The translations under genes and the position numbers were made by a program. Of a stretch of DNA of 30,226 nucleotides, positions 16,641 to 25,288 are shown piece by piece. This DNA comes from Bacteroidales bacterium (GTDB lineage: Bacteria; Bacteroidota; Bacteroidia; Bacteroidales; UBA932). The number at the start of each line of letters is the position of its first letter. Position 1 is the first letter of the stretch. The stretch spans positions 1 to 30,226 of the forward strand of contig JAFTYS010000077.1 of the NCBI GenBank assembly GCA_017461285.1, read 5' to 3'. A model generated the notes under the pieces. That model saw nothing but the letters and a program-made list of their open reading frames with translations. It had not been told where the DNA came from and ran no database searches.

Positions 16641-17177
16641 ATGATACTGAAATATAGGGTTTCCCTTCCCGGAATAAAGGGATTCGCGCGAGTGTATGAG
16701 GTAAAGTCTACCGCCTCTCTGTATAGCCTTCATAAGCAGATGAGGGCCGATATGGATTTTCCGCAGGACCAGGTTGTGCTGTTCAAGGCTTTCGGACCTG
16801 ACGGAGAGGTTGCTGCAAGATACAGCGTATTCACTGATTTCGGCTTCGGAACCATCGACAGCGTGACCTTCGGCGAATGCCGCAAGAGGGGAGAGAACAG
16901 GTTCATATATTTTTACGATACGACAAATGTGAAGAGTGTGATCGTGACTTTCGACGGTGAAGGTCAGGAACGCGTCGGTGCGATCTATCCTCTCCTTGTC
17001 GAGACCAAGGGACCTAACCCTATCGAGTTCGAGAACGGATACGTTGCCTTCGAGGACCTTCCGGACGAGAAGAAGAAGGATCCGGACGACGAAGATTTCG
17101 ATGACTTCGACGATGACGACGAAGAACCGGAAGACGACGAGACCGAAGAGATCTTCGGTGAGGATGAAGATGAATAA
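16641..17177 (+). CDS. pRiA4b ORF-3-like (IS1096 TnpR-like passenger) protein with acidic tail
   Basis: The protein has 178 residues. The N-terminal 130 residues (MILKYRVSLPGIKGFARVYEV...TASLYSLHKQM...LFKAFG...FIYFYD) resemble the PRiA4_ORF3 family, often labelled 'IS1096 element passenger TnpR' in Bacteroidota. No transposase or insertion-sequence ends are visible here, so it is a resident gene, not evidence of a transposon. The last 40 or so residues are almost purely Asp/Glu, with a short Lys patch before them. The function is unknown. Its end overlaps the miaA start by 8 bases, which suggests coupled translation. Confidence 0.75.
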   Translation: MILKYRVSLPGIKGFARVYEVKSTASLYSLHKQMRADMDFPQDQVVLFKAFGPDGEVAARYSVFTDFGFGTIDSVTFGECRKRGENRFIYFYDTTNVKSVIVTFDGEGQERVGAIYPLLVETKGPNPIEFENGYVAFEDLPDEKKKDPDDEDFDDFDDDDEEPEDDETEEIFGEDEDE

Positions 17178-18084
17178 GCTTGTCATCATTCTCGGTCCCA
17201 CTGCTGTAGGCAAGACTGACTACAGCATCGAGACTGCGCTCAAATATGATTCTCCTGTAATATCCTGCGATTCACGTCAGATATATAAGGAAATGACCAT
17301 TGGCACGGCTGTGCCTTCCGCTGAGCAGCTTGACGCTGTTCAGCATTATTTTATCCATTCCCATACGGTTACCGAGCTCTATACTGCCGGAAAATATGAG
17401 CTGGAGGCGCTGGAGCTGATAAACCGTCTCTTTGCAGAAGGGCATGAGACCCTGGTTATGGCGGGAGGCTCGGGGTTCTATATAGATGCTCTTGTGAACG
17501 GTCTCGACGATTTTCCATCGGCGGATCTGCCCCTGCGTGAGGAACTTATGCGGCGTCTGCGCGAAGAGGGAGTCGAGTCCCTGCGTATGGAGCTCAAGGC
17601 CCTGGATCCAGAGAGTTATGCAACTATAGACATCGCCAACGGGCAGAGGGTGGTACGCGCTCTCGAAGTCTGCCTGATGACGGGAAAGCCTTTTTCTTCG
17701 TTCAAGACTTCGCCTAAGAAGACACGGAATTTCGAGGTGGAGAAGATCGGACTCACGCGTCCGCGCGAAGTCCTGTATGACCGTATAAACCGTCGTGTCC
17801 TTCAGATGATTGACGACGGGCTTGTTGAGGAAGTGCGCTCATTGACTGCCTTCCGCGACCTTGCCGCACTTCAGACCGTAGGCTACAAGGAAATCTTCGA
17901 CTGGTTTGATTATCAGGACGGAAAGGTGTCTGCTGACGGCTGGGGACCGACTTCTCCCGGCGACGGCCCGGTAACGTCGCTGGACCGCGCTATAGAGCTG
18001 ATCCAGCGCAACACCCGCCGCTATGCCAAGCGCCAGCTCTCCTATTGGGGCCGCGACAAGGACATCCGCTGGCTGGAACTTTAG
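17170..18084 (+). CDS. miaA: tRNA dimethylallyltransferase
   Basis: The protein has 304 residues, normal for MiaA. The P-loop GPTAVGKTDYS is at about 8-18, followed by ISCDSRQIYKEMTIGTA, the substrate loop, then GGSGFYIDALVNG, and NGQRVVRALEVCLMTGKPFS, and LQTVGYKEIF near the end. The enzyme adds a dimethylallyl group to A37 of tRNAs reading UNN codons. The start at 17170 lies inside the previous gene (ATG at 17164 also possible). The TAG stop (18082-18084) overlaps the stop of convergent recQ. Confidence 0.96.
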   Translation: MNKLVIILGPTAVGKTDYSIETALKYDSPVISCDSRQIYKEMTIGTAVPSAEQLDAVQHYFIHSHTVTELYTAGKYELEALELINRLFAEGHETLVMAGGSGFYIDALVNGLDDFPSADLPLREELMRRLREEGVESLRMELKALDPESYATIDIANGQRVVRALEVCLMTGKPFSSFKTSPKKTRNFEVEKIGLTRPREVLYDRINRRVLQMIDDGLVEEVRSLTAFRDLAALQTVGYKEIFDWFDYQDGKVSADGWGPTSPGDGPVTSLDRAIELIQRNTRRYAKRQLSYWGRDKDIRWLEL

Positions 18085-20276
18085 TTTGCGACTTCGCAGA
18101 GGAACTTGAGGCGGACGAGGCGGACTTCGGACTCGTCATAGTCGTCGCGGAGGTCCTCCATGGCAGCTTCGAGGGAGTCTGATTCGGCTTCGTCCCGGAA
18201 GTATTCGAATATCTCATCCACCACATCTTCGTCCAGAGTCTGCTCGATGTAGTAGTCCAGATTCAGTCTGGTGCCAGATGCGACAATCGCCTCGATCTCG
18301 TTCAGGAGCTCGTCCATTTCCATTCCCTTTGAGTCTGCGATGTCTTCCAGAGGTATCTTGCGGTCGATGTTCTGTATTATGTAGACCTTGTTAACGGACT
18401 TGTTTACCATCGACTTCATCACGAAGTCGTCAGGTCTTTCTATCTCGTTCTCCTCGACGTACTTGGCTATGAGCTCGAGGAATTCCTTGCCGAACTTTCG
18501 TGCCTTTCCTTCTCCTACTCCCTGACAGTTCTTGAGTTCTTCAATGGTGATAGGGTACATGATGGACATGTCTTCCAGAGACGGGTCTCCGAAGATAACC
18601 CAAGGCTGGAGCCTGAGTTTCTTTGCAACGTCTTTTCTGAGGTCCTTGAGCATGGCGAGAAGCTGAGGATCTCCTCCTCCGCCTCCTCTGGCTGCCGCTG
18701 CTGCATCGTCGTCGTCATCTTCACCTTCGGCAAATTCCCTCTCTTCCGTGAGCATCAGTTCGTATGGCTTTTCGTAGAAGGCCTGTCCTTCAGGGGTTAC
18801 GGAGATCAGACCGTATGACTCTATGTCCTTGTGGAGCAGGTGCTGGACCAGACCCTGGTGTATCACTGCGCACCAGAATTTTACTGAATGGTCCTTGCCT
18901 GAACCATACAGCTCGAGCTTGTCATGCTTGTATGACTTTATTATCGAGTTCATTTCTCCGGCGAGGATGTTGGCGAGGTGCTCTAGCTTGAACCGCTCCG
19001 GCAGCGTCTGGACAAGTTCGATGACCATCGACATTTCCTCACGGCCGTCAAACTGTTTCTTAGGGTGGAGACAGTTGTCGCATGCTCCGCAGTTCTCTAT
19101 CTCGTATGTCTCACCGAAATAGTTCAGGAGAAGCTTCCTGCGGCATGAATTCGACTCCGCATATGCCACCGTCTCCATCAGGAGCTGCTTTCCGATCTCC
19201 TGCTCGGCGATAGGCTTGCCCTGCATGAATTTCTCCAGTTTCTGGATGTCCTTGTAGCTGTAGAAGGTTATGCACTGGCCTTCCTTGCCGTCTCTTCCGG
19301 CGCGGCCTGTCTCCTGGTAGTATCCTTCTATGCTCTTAGGTATGTCGTAATGGATGACGAACCTTACGTCAGGCTTGTCGATGCCCATTCCGAAGGCTAT
19401 GGTGGCAACTATCACATCAATGTCTTCCATCAGGAACCTGTCCTGATTGTCCGCTCTGGTCTTCGCGTCCAGGCCGGCATGGTAAGGCGCTGCCTTGATT
19501 CCGTTTATGTTCAGAAGCTCGGCGAGTTCCTCCACCTTCTTTCTGCTGAGGCAGTAGATGATGCCGGATTTGCCCGGGTTCTGACGGATGAACTTTATTA
19601 TGTCCCTCTTCGGGTCGGACTTGTCCCTTATCTCATAATAAAGGTTAGGACGGTTGAAGGACGACTTGAAGATTGTGGCGTCTGTCATGCCCAGGTTCTT
19701 GATGATGTCGCTCTGGACCTTAGGGGTCGCTGTTGCGGTAAGGGCTATGATAGGTGAGACTCCGATCTCCTCGATGATGTTTCGTATGCGTCTGTATTCC
19801 GGTCTGAAGTCATGGCCCCATTCCGAGATGCAGTGGGCTTCGTCTACGGCGTAGAATGATATCTTGATCTCCTTCAGCATCGCGACGTTTTCTGCCTTTG
19901 TGAGGGACTCAGGTGCCACATACAGAAGTTTCGTCGCTCCGGACATGAGGTCGTTCCTCACTTCCGCAATCTGAGCCTTGCTGAGCGATGAGTTCAGGAA
20001 GTGGGCTATGCCGTCGTTGCCGGCCACGAAGCCTCTGATGGCATCCACCTGGTTCTTCATCAGCGCGATGAGAGGGGATATGACAATAGCTGTTCCCTCC
20101 ATCACGAGTGCCGGCAGCTGGTAACAGAGCGACTTTCCCCCGCCGGTAGGCATGAGGACAAAGGCGTTGTTGCCGTTGGCAAGATGCGTGATGATCTTTT
20201 CCTGATCGGCTTTGAAGGAGTCAAATCCAAAGAATTCCTTCAACTTGCCGTGAAGCAGAGCGGAGTCTATTGTCAT
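18081..20276 (-). CDS. recQ: ATP-dependent DNA helicase RecQ
   Basis: The protein has 731 residues from the ATG at 20276 (MTIDSALLHGKLKEFFG), longer than the roughly 600 of the E. coli enzyme. The helicase core shows MPTGGGKS at 42-49, VDEAHCISEWGHDFRPEY, and QETGRAGRDG. The zinc subdomain follows (SCRRKLLLNYFGE, CGACDNC). A winged-helix region and an acidic plus poly-Gly linker (GEDDDDDAAAAARGGGGG) precede an HRDC-like segment (about LLAMLKDLRKDVAKKL to ELIAKYVEEN). About 120 further residues, rich in acidic ones, form a C-terminal extension found in Bacteroidota RecQ proteins. It unwinds branched DNA in recombination repair. Confidence 0.95.
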   Translation of the reverse strand: MTIDSALLHGKLKEFFGFDSFKADQEKIITHLANGNNAFVLMPTGGGKSLCYQLPALVMEGTAIVISPLIALMKNQVDAIRGFVAGNDGIAHFLNSSLSKAQIAEVRNDLMSGATKLLYVAPESLTKAENVAMLKEIKISFYAVDEAHCISEWGHDFRPEYRRIRNIIEEIGVSPIIALTATATPKVQSDIIKNLGMTDATIFKSSFNRPNLYYEIRDKSDPKRDIIKFIRQNPGKSGIIYCLSRKKVEELAELLNINGIKAAPYHAGLDAKTRADNQDRFLMEDIDVIVATIAFGMGIDKPDVRFVIHYDIPKSIEGYYQETGRAGRDGKEGQCITFYSYKDIQKLEKFMQGKPIAEQEIGKQLLMETVAYAESNSCRRKLLLNYFGETYEIENCGACDNCLHPKKQFDGREEMSMVIELVQTLPERFKLEHLANILAGEMNSIIKSYKHDKLELYGSGKDHSVKFWCAVIHQGLVQHLLHKDIESYGLISVTPEGQAFYEKPYELMLTEEREFAEGEDDDDDAAAAARGGGGGDPQLLAMLKDLRKDVAKKLRLQPWVIFGDPSLEDMSIMYPITIEELKNCQGVGEGKARKFGKEFLELIAKYVEENEIERPDDFVMKSMVNKSVNKVYIIQNIDRKIPLEDIADSKGMEMDELLNEIEAIVASGTRLNLDYYIEQTLDEDVVDEIFEYFRDEAESDSLEAAMEDLRDDYDESEVRLVRLKFLCEVAN

Positions 20277-20430
20277 GACACGAAATATTTGGATTACTAA
20301 ATTAAATGATTTTTTTGATACCTCAAAATTTTCTGCGGCGGAATCACAAATTTTCATGGATGCAACTTCAGAAAAAATGTGTCTCCGAATGATTGAGTGT
20401 CATAATTTCACACAATATTGAAAAAATCAT

Positions 20431-20438
20431 TATATTTG
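20431..20438 (+). promoter_or_regulatory. Putative -7 box before the FKBP-type gene
   Basis: TATATTTG matches TAnnTTTG exactly, 42 bases before the ATG at 20481, in an AT-rich stretch. No convincing -33 element is present at the right distance. Confidence 0.5.
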
Positions 20439-20480
20439 CCGATTGTATTGAAAATTATGAACAATTAAAATATATAAGAA

Positions 20481-21215
20481 ATGAAAGCAATCAGAATTTT
20501 CGCTGCAGCTCTCGTAGCTGTTTTCGCAATCTCTTGCGGCCCAAAGGCTAATGTAAAGGTTGACGCAGAGCTCCCTACACAGGGACAGATCGACTCTGTG
20601 AGCTACCTTATCGGTATCAACTTCGGCTCTTTCATCAAGAACTTCGCTGATGACCTCAACGACATCAACATGGCTGAGGTAAAGAAGGGTATGAAAGACT
20701 TCATGAACGCAGAGGGTTCACAGTATGAGCCTGAGTTCGTGGAGCAGTTCGACATCAACCCTAACATGATGAACCAGCTCTTCAACGAGTTCATCATGAA
20801 GAAGCAGAACTACAAGGCAGCCGTAAACGCTGCAGCTTCAAAGGAGTTCCTTGCAAAGAACGCAAAGAGAGCTGACGTTGATACTACTGCAAGCGGTCTC
20901 CAGTACACTATCATCGCAGCAGGTGCAGATGAGAAGATCGCTCCTAACGACACAGTATGGGTGAACTACAAGGGTACCCTCATCGACGGTACCGTATTCG
21001 ACGAGAACGACTCTACAAAGTTCGTGGCTAACCGCGTGATCAGAGGATGGACTGAGGGTCTCGGTCTTCTCGGCGAAGGCGGAAAGGCAACTCTCTACAT
21101 CCCTTCAGACCTTGCATACGGTGCAAGAGGAAACCAGGCTATCGAGCCTAACTCGGCGCTCATCTTCGACGTTGAGGTCCTCAAGGTAGGCAAGTACACT
21201 CCAAAGGCTGAGTAA
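20481..21215 (+). CDS. FKBP-type peptidyl-prolyl cis-trans isomerase lipoprotein
   Basis: The protein has 244 residues. The lipoprotein signal ends AISC (Cys19). Residues about 30-125 form a helical dimerisation domain like that of Mip/FkpA (SVSYLIGINFGSF...). The FKBP domain (about 140-240) shows DTVWVNYKGTLIDGTVFDEN, then VIRGWTEGLGLLGEGGKATLYIPSDLAYGARG, and IEPNSALIFDVEVLKV. It assists folding of exported proteins in the envelope. The codons used here are strikingly uniform compared with the neighbours, as is common for highly expressed genes. It is followed after 2 bases by the DUF3127 gene. Confidence 0.94.
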   Translation: MKAIRIFAAALVAVFAISCGPKANVKVDAELPTQGQIDSVSYLIGINFGSFIKNFADDLNDINMAEVKKGMKDFMNAEGSQYEPEFVEQFDINPNMMNQLFNEFIMKKQNYKAAVNAAASKEFLAKNAKRADVDTTASGLQYTIIAAGADEKIAPNDTVWVNYKGTLIDGTVFDENDSTKFVANRVIRGWTEGLGLLGEGGKATLYIPSDLAYGARGNQAIEPNSALIFDVEVLKVGKYTPKAE

Positions 21216-21217
21216 TA

Positions 21218-21652
21218 ATGGCAATGGAGCTCGAGGGCAGGATTGTCCGCAAACTTAATGTTCAGTCAGGTACCTCTGCAAGAGGTGCCTGGGCTAAACA
21301 GGAATTCATCTTCGAGTATCAGGAAGGCAATTATCCGTCTCAGGTGTGCATGAACGTCTGGGGAGAGGATAAGGTCAGGGATCTTGACAAGTATCAGGTT
21401 GGAGACAAGGTGAAGATTTCCTTCAACCTCAGCAGCCGCGAATACAACGGACGCTGGTACACAGACGTGAGGGCATGGAGGATCGAGCCGGCAGCGCAGG
21501 CCGCTCCGGGGCCTGACTACGCTGCCTCGGCCGGCGCCTACGCCGCTCCTACCGGAGCGCAGGGCGTGTCGCCGATCACCCAGGAAGATCCTTACGCAGC
21601 AAGCGCAGGCGCTTACAGCGCCCCTCTCGAAGAGGATGACCTCCCATTCTGA
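21218..21652 (+). CDS. DUF3127 protein with SSB-like C-terminal tip
   Basis: The protein has 144 residues (an ATG at 21224 would give 142). Residues about 1-90 fit DUF3127: MELEGRIVRKLNVQSGTSARGAWAKQEFIFEY, split here as the strands of an OB-like fold, ending YTDVRAWRIEP. An Ala/Gly/Pro-rich linker with two similar AASAGAY segments leads to the tip EEDDLPF. This closely resembles the acidic, Phe-ending tip of bacterial SSB (DDDIPF), which recruits repair and replication proteins. A single-stranded nucleic-acid role is therefore inferred; it is not proven. It is translationally coupled to the FKBP-type gene, a pairing with no obvious functional reason. Confidence 0.85.
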   Translation: MAMELEGRIVRKLNVQSGTSARGAWAKQEFIFEYQEGNYPSQVCMNVWGEDKVRDLDKYQVGDKVKISFNLSSREYNGRWYTDVRAWRIEPAAQAAPGPDYAASAGAYAAPTGAQGVSPITQEDPYAASAGAYSAPLEEDDLPF

Positions 21653-21670
21653 CCGATAGAATAGATTTGA

Positions 21671-22510
21671 TTATAACGGAAGCTGGACAAGCTTCCGTTT
21701 TTCGTAGTGTGCGCTCCAGCGGAATCCGAGGGATTTCAGCAGCTGGGCGAAGCGGGCGAAACCGTGTCCGACTCTTGACGGGTCGTGCGAATCGGAACCC
21801 AGGCTGACGATCTCTCCTCCCAGCTCCTTGTAGCGTATTAGGACATCAGTATCCAGGGTCACGGGGCGTCCTTTGTATTCCTGATAGCTCTTGGTGTTGA
21901 TTTCCAGCGCCTTTCCTTCATGGATGATGAATCTGAACATCTCGTCGAGGATGTCGCTGAAGTCGCGGTACCTGAGACATGCCTCCGGATATGGCGCATA
22001 TCTTACGACATAGTCGAAATGGCCCATTATGTCGAAGTCACGGAGCCATGTCATCTCGGTATGGATGGTCTCGAGATAATGGCCGTAGGCCTGCTTCCAG
22101 TCCTTGTCTTCATAATATCCGCCGTAGAAAGGATCTATCCCGTCCAGATAATGGACGGATGCTATGACCTGGTCGAAACTGTTTTCCGCAAGGGTCCTGC
22201 GGATGTCGTCATGGTGGTTCTCATGCATACCTACTTCGATGCCCTTCAGCAGCTTCAGGGTCCCGCCGTCTCTGTCAATGAGGGCCTGCACCCTGTCTAT
22301 TTCCTCCTGCTGCTCCGGCACGTCGAACACTTCAGGCACGAGGTTCTCATATGATGCCTTCATCGCGGGGACGAAGAAGTCGCAATGGTCTGTGAAAGCT
22401 ATGCCTGACAGTCCTGCTGACTGTGCTGCACAGGCACATTCCTCGACGGAAGATCTTTTCCCGTCGAATGAAAACTGGCTGTGATTATGGTTATCGAACA
22501 GATGCATCAT
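21671..22510 (-). CDS. PHP-domain phosphatase, histidinol-phosphatase (HisK/HisJ)-like
   Basis: The protein has 279 residues from the ATG at 22510 (MMHLFDNHNHSQFSFDG). PHP-domain metal ligands are visible in order: DNHNHS near the start, FTDHCDF, GIEVGMHENHHDD, ASVHYLDG, IMGHFDYV and LGSDSHDPSRVGHGF near the end. The layout fits the PHP-type histidinol-phosphate phosphatases that complete histidine synthesis, but no his genes lie nearby. A related phosphoesterase role is possible. The first codon of the open frame further upstream is TTG (22513). Confidence 0.85.
   Translation of the reverse strand: MMHLFDNHNHSQFSFDGKRSSVEECACAAQSAGLSGIAFTDHCDFFVPAMKASYENLVPEVFDVPEQQEEIDRVQALIDRDGGTLKLLKGIEVGMHENHHDDIRRTLAENSFDQVIASVHYLDGIDPFYGGYYEDKDWKQAYGHYLETIHTEMTWLRDFDIMGHFDYVVRYAPYPEACLRYRDFSDILDEMFRFIIHEGKALEINTKSYQEYKGRPVTLDTDVLIRYKELGGEIVSLGSDSHDPSRVGHGFARFAQLLKSLGFRWSAHYEKRKLVQLPL
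21675..21702 (+). terminator. Rho-independent terminator inside the convergent gene's end
   Basis: AACGGAAGCT (21675-21684) pairs with AGCTTCCGTT (21690-21699) around a 5-base loop, followed by more T. It ends the DUF3127 transcript. The stem lies within the last codons of the convergent PHP gene, so those codons also serve as terminator. The minus side has no U-run. Confidence 0.8.
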
Positions 22511-22551
22511 CAATTAACACGAAAACGCCTGCGAAGTTAGTGATTTTTTAG

Positions 22552-22559
22552 TATTTTTG
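22552..22559 (+). promoter_or_regulatory. Putative -7 box before the DUF308 gene
   Basis: TATTTTTG matches TAnnTTTG in the divergent gap between the PHP and DUF308 genes, 37 bases before the ATG at 22597. No clear -33 element was seen. Confidence 0.45.
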
Positions 22560-22596
22560 CAGATTATGCCTTATAAGGCCTTAAAACATATGAGAT

Positions 22597-23232
22597 ATGA
22601 TAACATTCGGTTATAAGAACAAGTTCACCGGTCCGCTCAGGGCCTTGACAGCCATTGCGATCGGTGTCGTCATGGTGATAAGCAGGACTAACGCTCTGGA
22701 ACTGGCGGTGCAGATAATCGCAGCCTTCCTTTTCGCTTCCGGAATAGTGTCCCTGATCGTAGGATACAGGCAGAGGAAGAACGGCACGATGGGGCTGATG
22801 GGATTCAACGGAGTCGTGGACATCGTCCTCGGCCTTCTGCTTTTCCTGTTCCCCGGCTTTGTCGCAGGTCTTCTGATCTATCTGATCGCTTTCGTGCTCA
22901 TATGCTTCGGATTCTTCCAGCTGCTGGGCCTTGGAAGCGCGAGCCGCGTGGTGAAGCTCGGCCTGTGGTCATATGTGCTGCCTTTCCTCGTGCTGGCTGC
23001 CGGAATATTCCTGATGACCAAGCCTGCATTCCTTGGCGAGGCCATCGGAGTGGTTGCAGGTGCCGCGCTTATAGTGTACGGAGTGTCTGAGCTCTTCTCT
23101 TCATGGAAGATGCGCAAGGCGATAGACGAGTACGAAATCCGCCAGACAGGAACCCAGAACACATCAGTCCAGGACGACACGACAGTGACCGTCGTAAAGG
23201 ATGTTGATTACGAAAAGGTAGAGGAACAGTAG
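22597..23232 (+). CDS. DUF308/HdeD-like integral membrane protein
   Basis: The protein has 211 residues. It has about six hydrophobic segments arranged in pairs (for example ALTAIAIGVVMVI, ELAVQIIAAFLFASGIVSLIVG, GVVDIVLGLLLFLFPGFVAG, LIYLIAFVLICFGFFQLLGL, YVLPFLVLAAGIFLM and AIGVVAGAALIVYGVSELF), the pattern of DUF308 proteins such as HdeD. A charged cytoplasmic tail follows (SSWKMRKAIDEYEIRQ...). HdeD is tied to acid tolerance in E. coli, but that role need not hold here. It ends 1 base before dnaG, so it is almost certainly co-transcribed with it. Confidence 0.82.
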   Translation: MITFGYKNKFTGPLRALTAIAIGVVMVISRTNALELAVQIIAAFLFASGIVSLIVGYRQRKNGTMGLMGFNGVVDIVLGLLLFLFPGFVAGLLIYLIAFVLICFGFFQLLGLGSASRVVKLGLWSYVLPFLVLAAGIFLMTKPAFLGEAIGVVAGAALIVYGVSELFSSWKMRKAIDEYEIRQTGTQNTSVQDDTTVTVVKDVDYEKVEEQ

Positions 23233-23233
23233 G

Positions 23234-25270
23234 ATGATTCCCCAGGAGACGGTAAACAGGATATTGGACGCGGCACAGATCGTTGATGTCGTGGGGGACT
23301 TCGTGACATTGAAGAAGCGCGGAGCCAACCATATGGCCTGCTGTCCCTTCCACAACGAGAAGACCCCGTCTTTCGTCGTTTCTCCGTCCAAGGGAATATA
23401 CAAGTGCTTCGGCTGCGGAAAGTCAGGCACGGCTGTAGGCTTCATAATGGAGCATGAGAGCCTCTCCTATGTCGAGGCTTTGAAGTATCTTGCCCGGAAG
23501 TACCACATCGAGGTGGTTGAAAAGGAAGAGAGCGCCGAGGAAATCGCCAGCAGGCAGCGCAACGAGAGCCTGCTTCTGGTTTCCGAATACGCCGGCAAGT
23601 TCTTCCAGGACAGCCTGCAGACTCCTGAAGGCCAGGCGATCGGCTACCAGTATTTCAAGAGCCGCGGCCTTGAAGACGAGACCATCAGGAAATACGGCCT
23701 GGGATGGGCTCCGGTGAGCCGCAAGGCTCTTTCGGATGCCGCCAGGGCTGCCGGATACAAGGAGGAGTTCCTTGTGGAGACGGGTCTGAGCATCAAGTAT
23801 GATGACGGCCGTCTTGTGGACCGTTTCTTCGACAGGGTGATCTTTCCGATCCATTCGGTAAGCGGCCGCGTGATAGCTTTCGGAGGCCGTACCCTGAAGA
23901 CAGACAAGAGCGTTGCCAAATATGTGAACTCTCCTGAGACGGAGATATATGTGAAGAGCAGGTCCCTGTACGGAATCTGGTTCGCGAAGAACGAGATGTC
24001 CCGTCAGGACAAGTGTATCCTTGTTGAGGGATATCTGGATGTGCTTTCGATGCATCAGCTTGGAATCACGAATGTAGTCGCTTCCAGCGGTACGTCCCTG
24101 ACTGTCGAGCAGATCCGCCTGATCCGCAAGTTCACCAGCAATGTCACGATCATATATGACGGCGACGGTGCCGGCATCAAGGCCGCCCTGAGGGGCATCG
24201 GCCTTGTTCTGAAGGAGGGCCTGAACGTCAAGGTCGTCCTTCTTCCGGAAGGACAGGACCCTGACGATTTCGCCCGCAGGCATACGCTGGAAGAGGTACA
24301 GGACCATATCGCCCGCAATGAGCAGGACTTCATAAGCTTCAAGACCGACCTTCTCCTGGGAGAGGCTGGAAGCGACCCGCTCAAGCGTGCGACATTGATA
24401 AATGATGTGGCGGACACGATCTCGCTCATCCCTGATGCCGTCAAGCGTGCCGTGTATGTGCAGGCATGTGCATCCAAGTTCGATATAGACGAGCAGATAT
24501 TGACGGACCGCGTCAGCCGTTCGAGGACAGATATGCTCCTTGCGGAGCAGAAGGAGAAGGAAAGGGCCCGCCAGAGGGAGGAGACCCGTGCCTCTGTGCA
24601 GCAGCAGGCGGCAGGAGACGTGCCTCCGCCGTCATATGACGACTACATACCGTCGGATTACGACGAACCTTTACCGGATGTTCCGGTAGTGCCGGTTGCG
24701 GAAGGAGGGGTGGTCATCAATGAACCGCACCTTGCCCCTTGCGAGAAGGAACTTCTGGGATTCATACTGGAAGAGGGATGTACGGAACTTGATTTCGACA
24801 GGGACTCGAAGTTCTATGTGGAAGGGGAGACCGTGAACGTCGCTGAGTTCATAGACGCAATCCTGGCAGACGACGATGCCTCCTTTGTGAACAGGTCATA
24901 CAGGAAGGTATATGAGGAGTATTTCCGCATGTATGACGAAGGACTGCCGCAGCCGCTGATCCAGAAACGCCTTCTGGACAGCATGGATGAGGAAATCTCG
25001 GCAGTGGCCAAGGAACTCCTGATAGCGAAGCATCAGCTCACGGTGAAGAATTACGAGCAGTCTCTGACTGCGGTCTCGACCCGCCTGGTGATCTATGTCC
25101 CGAAGACCCTCCTGACCTATCAGGTGAAGAAGGTGGAGCTTTACCTCAAGGAGCTGACGGCCGAACTTTCACGGACGGAAGATCCTGACCGCCAGATAGA
25201 TATAATGACCAGAATCGGGGAATACAACAAGGCACGCACCCGCCTGAACAACGAACTGGGACGAGTATAA
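23234..25270 (+). CDS. dnaG: DNA primase
   Basis: The protein has 678 residues. The N-terminal CHC2 zinc finger uses Cys37, His40, Cys58 and Cys61 (CPFHNEKTPSF, YKCFGCGKSG). The catalytic core follows, with FGGRTL before the TOPRIM domain: VEGYLDVLSMHQ at about 263-274, and IIYDGDGAG at about 306-314. A variable linker (about 430-490, rich in Gln, Pro and Asp) leads to the C-terminal helicase-binding domain. It makes RNA primers for replication. The gene is 18 bases before metG. Confidence 0.96.
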   Translation: MIPQETVNRILDAAQIVDVVGDFVTLKKRGANHMACCPFHNEKTPSFVVSPSKGIYKCFGCGKSGTAVGFIMEHESLSYVEALKYLARKYHIEVVEKEESAEEIASRQRNESLLLVSEYAGKFFQDSLQTPEGQAIGYQYFKSRGLEDETIRKYGLGWAPVSRKALSDAARAAGYKEEFLVETGLSIKYDDGRLVDRFFDRVIFPIHSVSGRVIAFGGRTLKTDKSVAKYVNSPETEIYVKSRSLYGIWFAKNEMSRQDKCILVEGYLDVLSMHQLGITNVVASSGTSLTVEQIRLIRKFTSNVTIIYDGDGAGIKAALRGIGLVLKEGLNVKVVLLPEGQDPDDFARRHTLEEVQDHIARNEQDFISFKTDLLLGEAGSDPLKRATLINDVADTISLIPDAVKRAVYVQACASKFDIDEQILTDRVSRSRTDMLLAEQKEKERARQREETRASVQQQAAGDVPPPSYDDYIPSDYDEPLPDVPVVPVAEGGVVINEPHLAPCEKELLGFILEEGCTELDFDRDSKFYVEGETVNVAEFIDAILADDDASFVNRSYRKVYEEYFRMYDEGLPQPLIQKRLLDSMDEEISAVAKELLIAKHQLTVKNYEQSLTAVSTRLVIYVPKTLLTYQVKKVELYLKELTAELSRTEDPDRQIDIMTRIGEYNKARTRLNNELGRV

Positions 25271-25288
25271 TTTAAAATTTAACAATAT

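Noticed and set aside
16641..17177. Evidence for an insertion sequence next to miaA (IS1096 passenger label)
   Set aside because: No transposase, terminal inverted repeats or target duplication surround the gene; the label is a historic family name.
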